6,134 nt of DNA from Melioribacter roseus (GTDB taxonomy: Bacteria > Bacteroidota > Ignavibacteria > Ignavibacteriales > Melioribacteraceae). Position numbers and translations under genes: made by a program. Shown in pieces: positions 6,062 to 6,134 of this stretch. The notes under the pieces are model-generated. The model did no database searches and was not told the DNA's origin. It saw only the letters and a list, made by a program, of their open reading frames with translations. Every line of letters starts with the position of its first letter. Within the stretch, counting starts at the first letter, position 1. The DNA lies in assembly GCA_020724325.1 (NCBI GenBank), contig DYHC01000130.1, forward strand, positions 1-6,134, in the 5' to 3' direction.

Positions 6062-6134
6062 TTAAAGTGAAATCCGTCCTAAGAAAGCACGTCCAATAGT
6101 AGCGGAATCGGCAAATTCAAGAGCACTGCCAACT
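6062..6134 (-). CDS. C-terminal end of an upstream protein, possibly an outer-membrane beta-barrel
   Basis: Only 23 residues and the stop TAA (6064-6062) are visible; they end in IGRAFLGRISL. The alternating hydrophobic and polar residues of this last stretch resemble the closing strand of outer-membrane beta-barrels such as TonB-dependent receptors, though the last residue is leucine instead of the usual phenylalanine. The frame is open to the window edge and stops 17 bases before the methyltransferase on the same strand, which fits a real gene of the same direction. Family assignment is a guess from a very short tail. Confidence 0.5.
   Translation of the reverse strand, partial: VGSALEFADSATIGRAFLGRISL

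Noticed and set aside
1..6134. A CRISPR, defence, toxin-antitoxin or mobile-element system
   Set aside because: No spaced repeats, nuclease, transposase, integrase or toxin-antitoxin-like gene pair is visible; every frame of useful length is accounted for by envelope and metabolic genes.

Overview
All recognisable genes lie on the minus strand, so the window reads biologically from base 6134 down to base 1. The DNA is AT-rich, with densely packed genes, AAGG-type ribosome binding sites before some of them, two lipoproteins with spaceless lipoboxes, and an ftsX next to polysaccharide export genes. This fits a member of the Bacteroidota/Ignavibacteria/Chlorobi assemblage, but that is an inference from protein style and gene order; no rRNA or other phylogenetic marker is present. 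I see no mobile element, CRISPR array, tRNA, rRNA or defence system.

Layout in transcription order: (1) 6134-6062, the last 23 codons of a protein with a beta-barrel-like C-terminus; (2) 6044-5307, a class I SAM-dependent methyltransferase; (3) 5310-4741, a lipoprotein whose start overlaps the methyltransferase stop (ATGA); (4) 4727-4248, a second lipoprotein that looks like a diverged paralogue of the first and may really start at an ATT codon at 4745; (5) 4247-4171, the only real intergenic gap, filled with an AT-rich seven-base periodic repeat that also supplies TATAAT boxes; (6) 4170-3292, FtsX; (7) 3288-2764, a small single-SLBB exported protein with a C-terminal membrane anchor; (8) 2762-525, a Wzc/ExoP-type chain-length regulator and tyrosine autokinase; (9) 524-1, the first 174 codons of a UDP-glucuronate decarboxylase-type sugar-nucleotide enzyme, cut by the window edge.

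The genes from ftsX to the decarboxylase are separated by 0-3 bases and are almost certainly co-transcribed. Three of them form an extracellular polysaccharide module: the decarboxylase would supply UDP-xylose, the Wzc-type protein would control polymerisation and export through its periplasmic domain and tyrosine phosphorylation, and the SLBB protein would be a periplasmic export partner. FtsX, a divisome permease with no ftsE beside it, leads the run. The upstream half (methyltransferase and two lipoproteins) has no clear pathway. Most of the window is conventional; the points most worth a second look are the minimal SLBB protein, the tandem lipoprotein paralogues with a possible ATT start, and the heptad repeat before ftsX.
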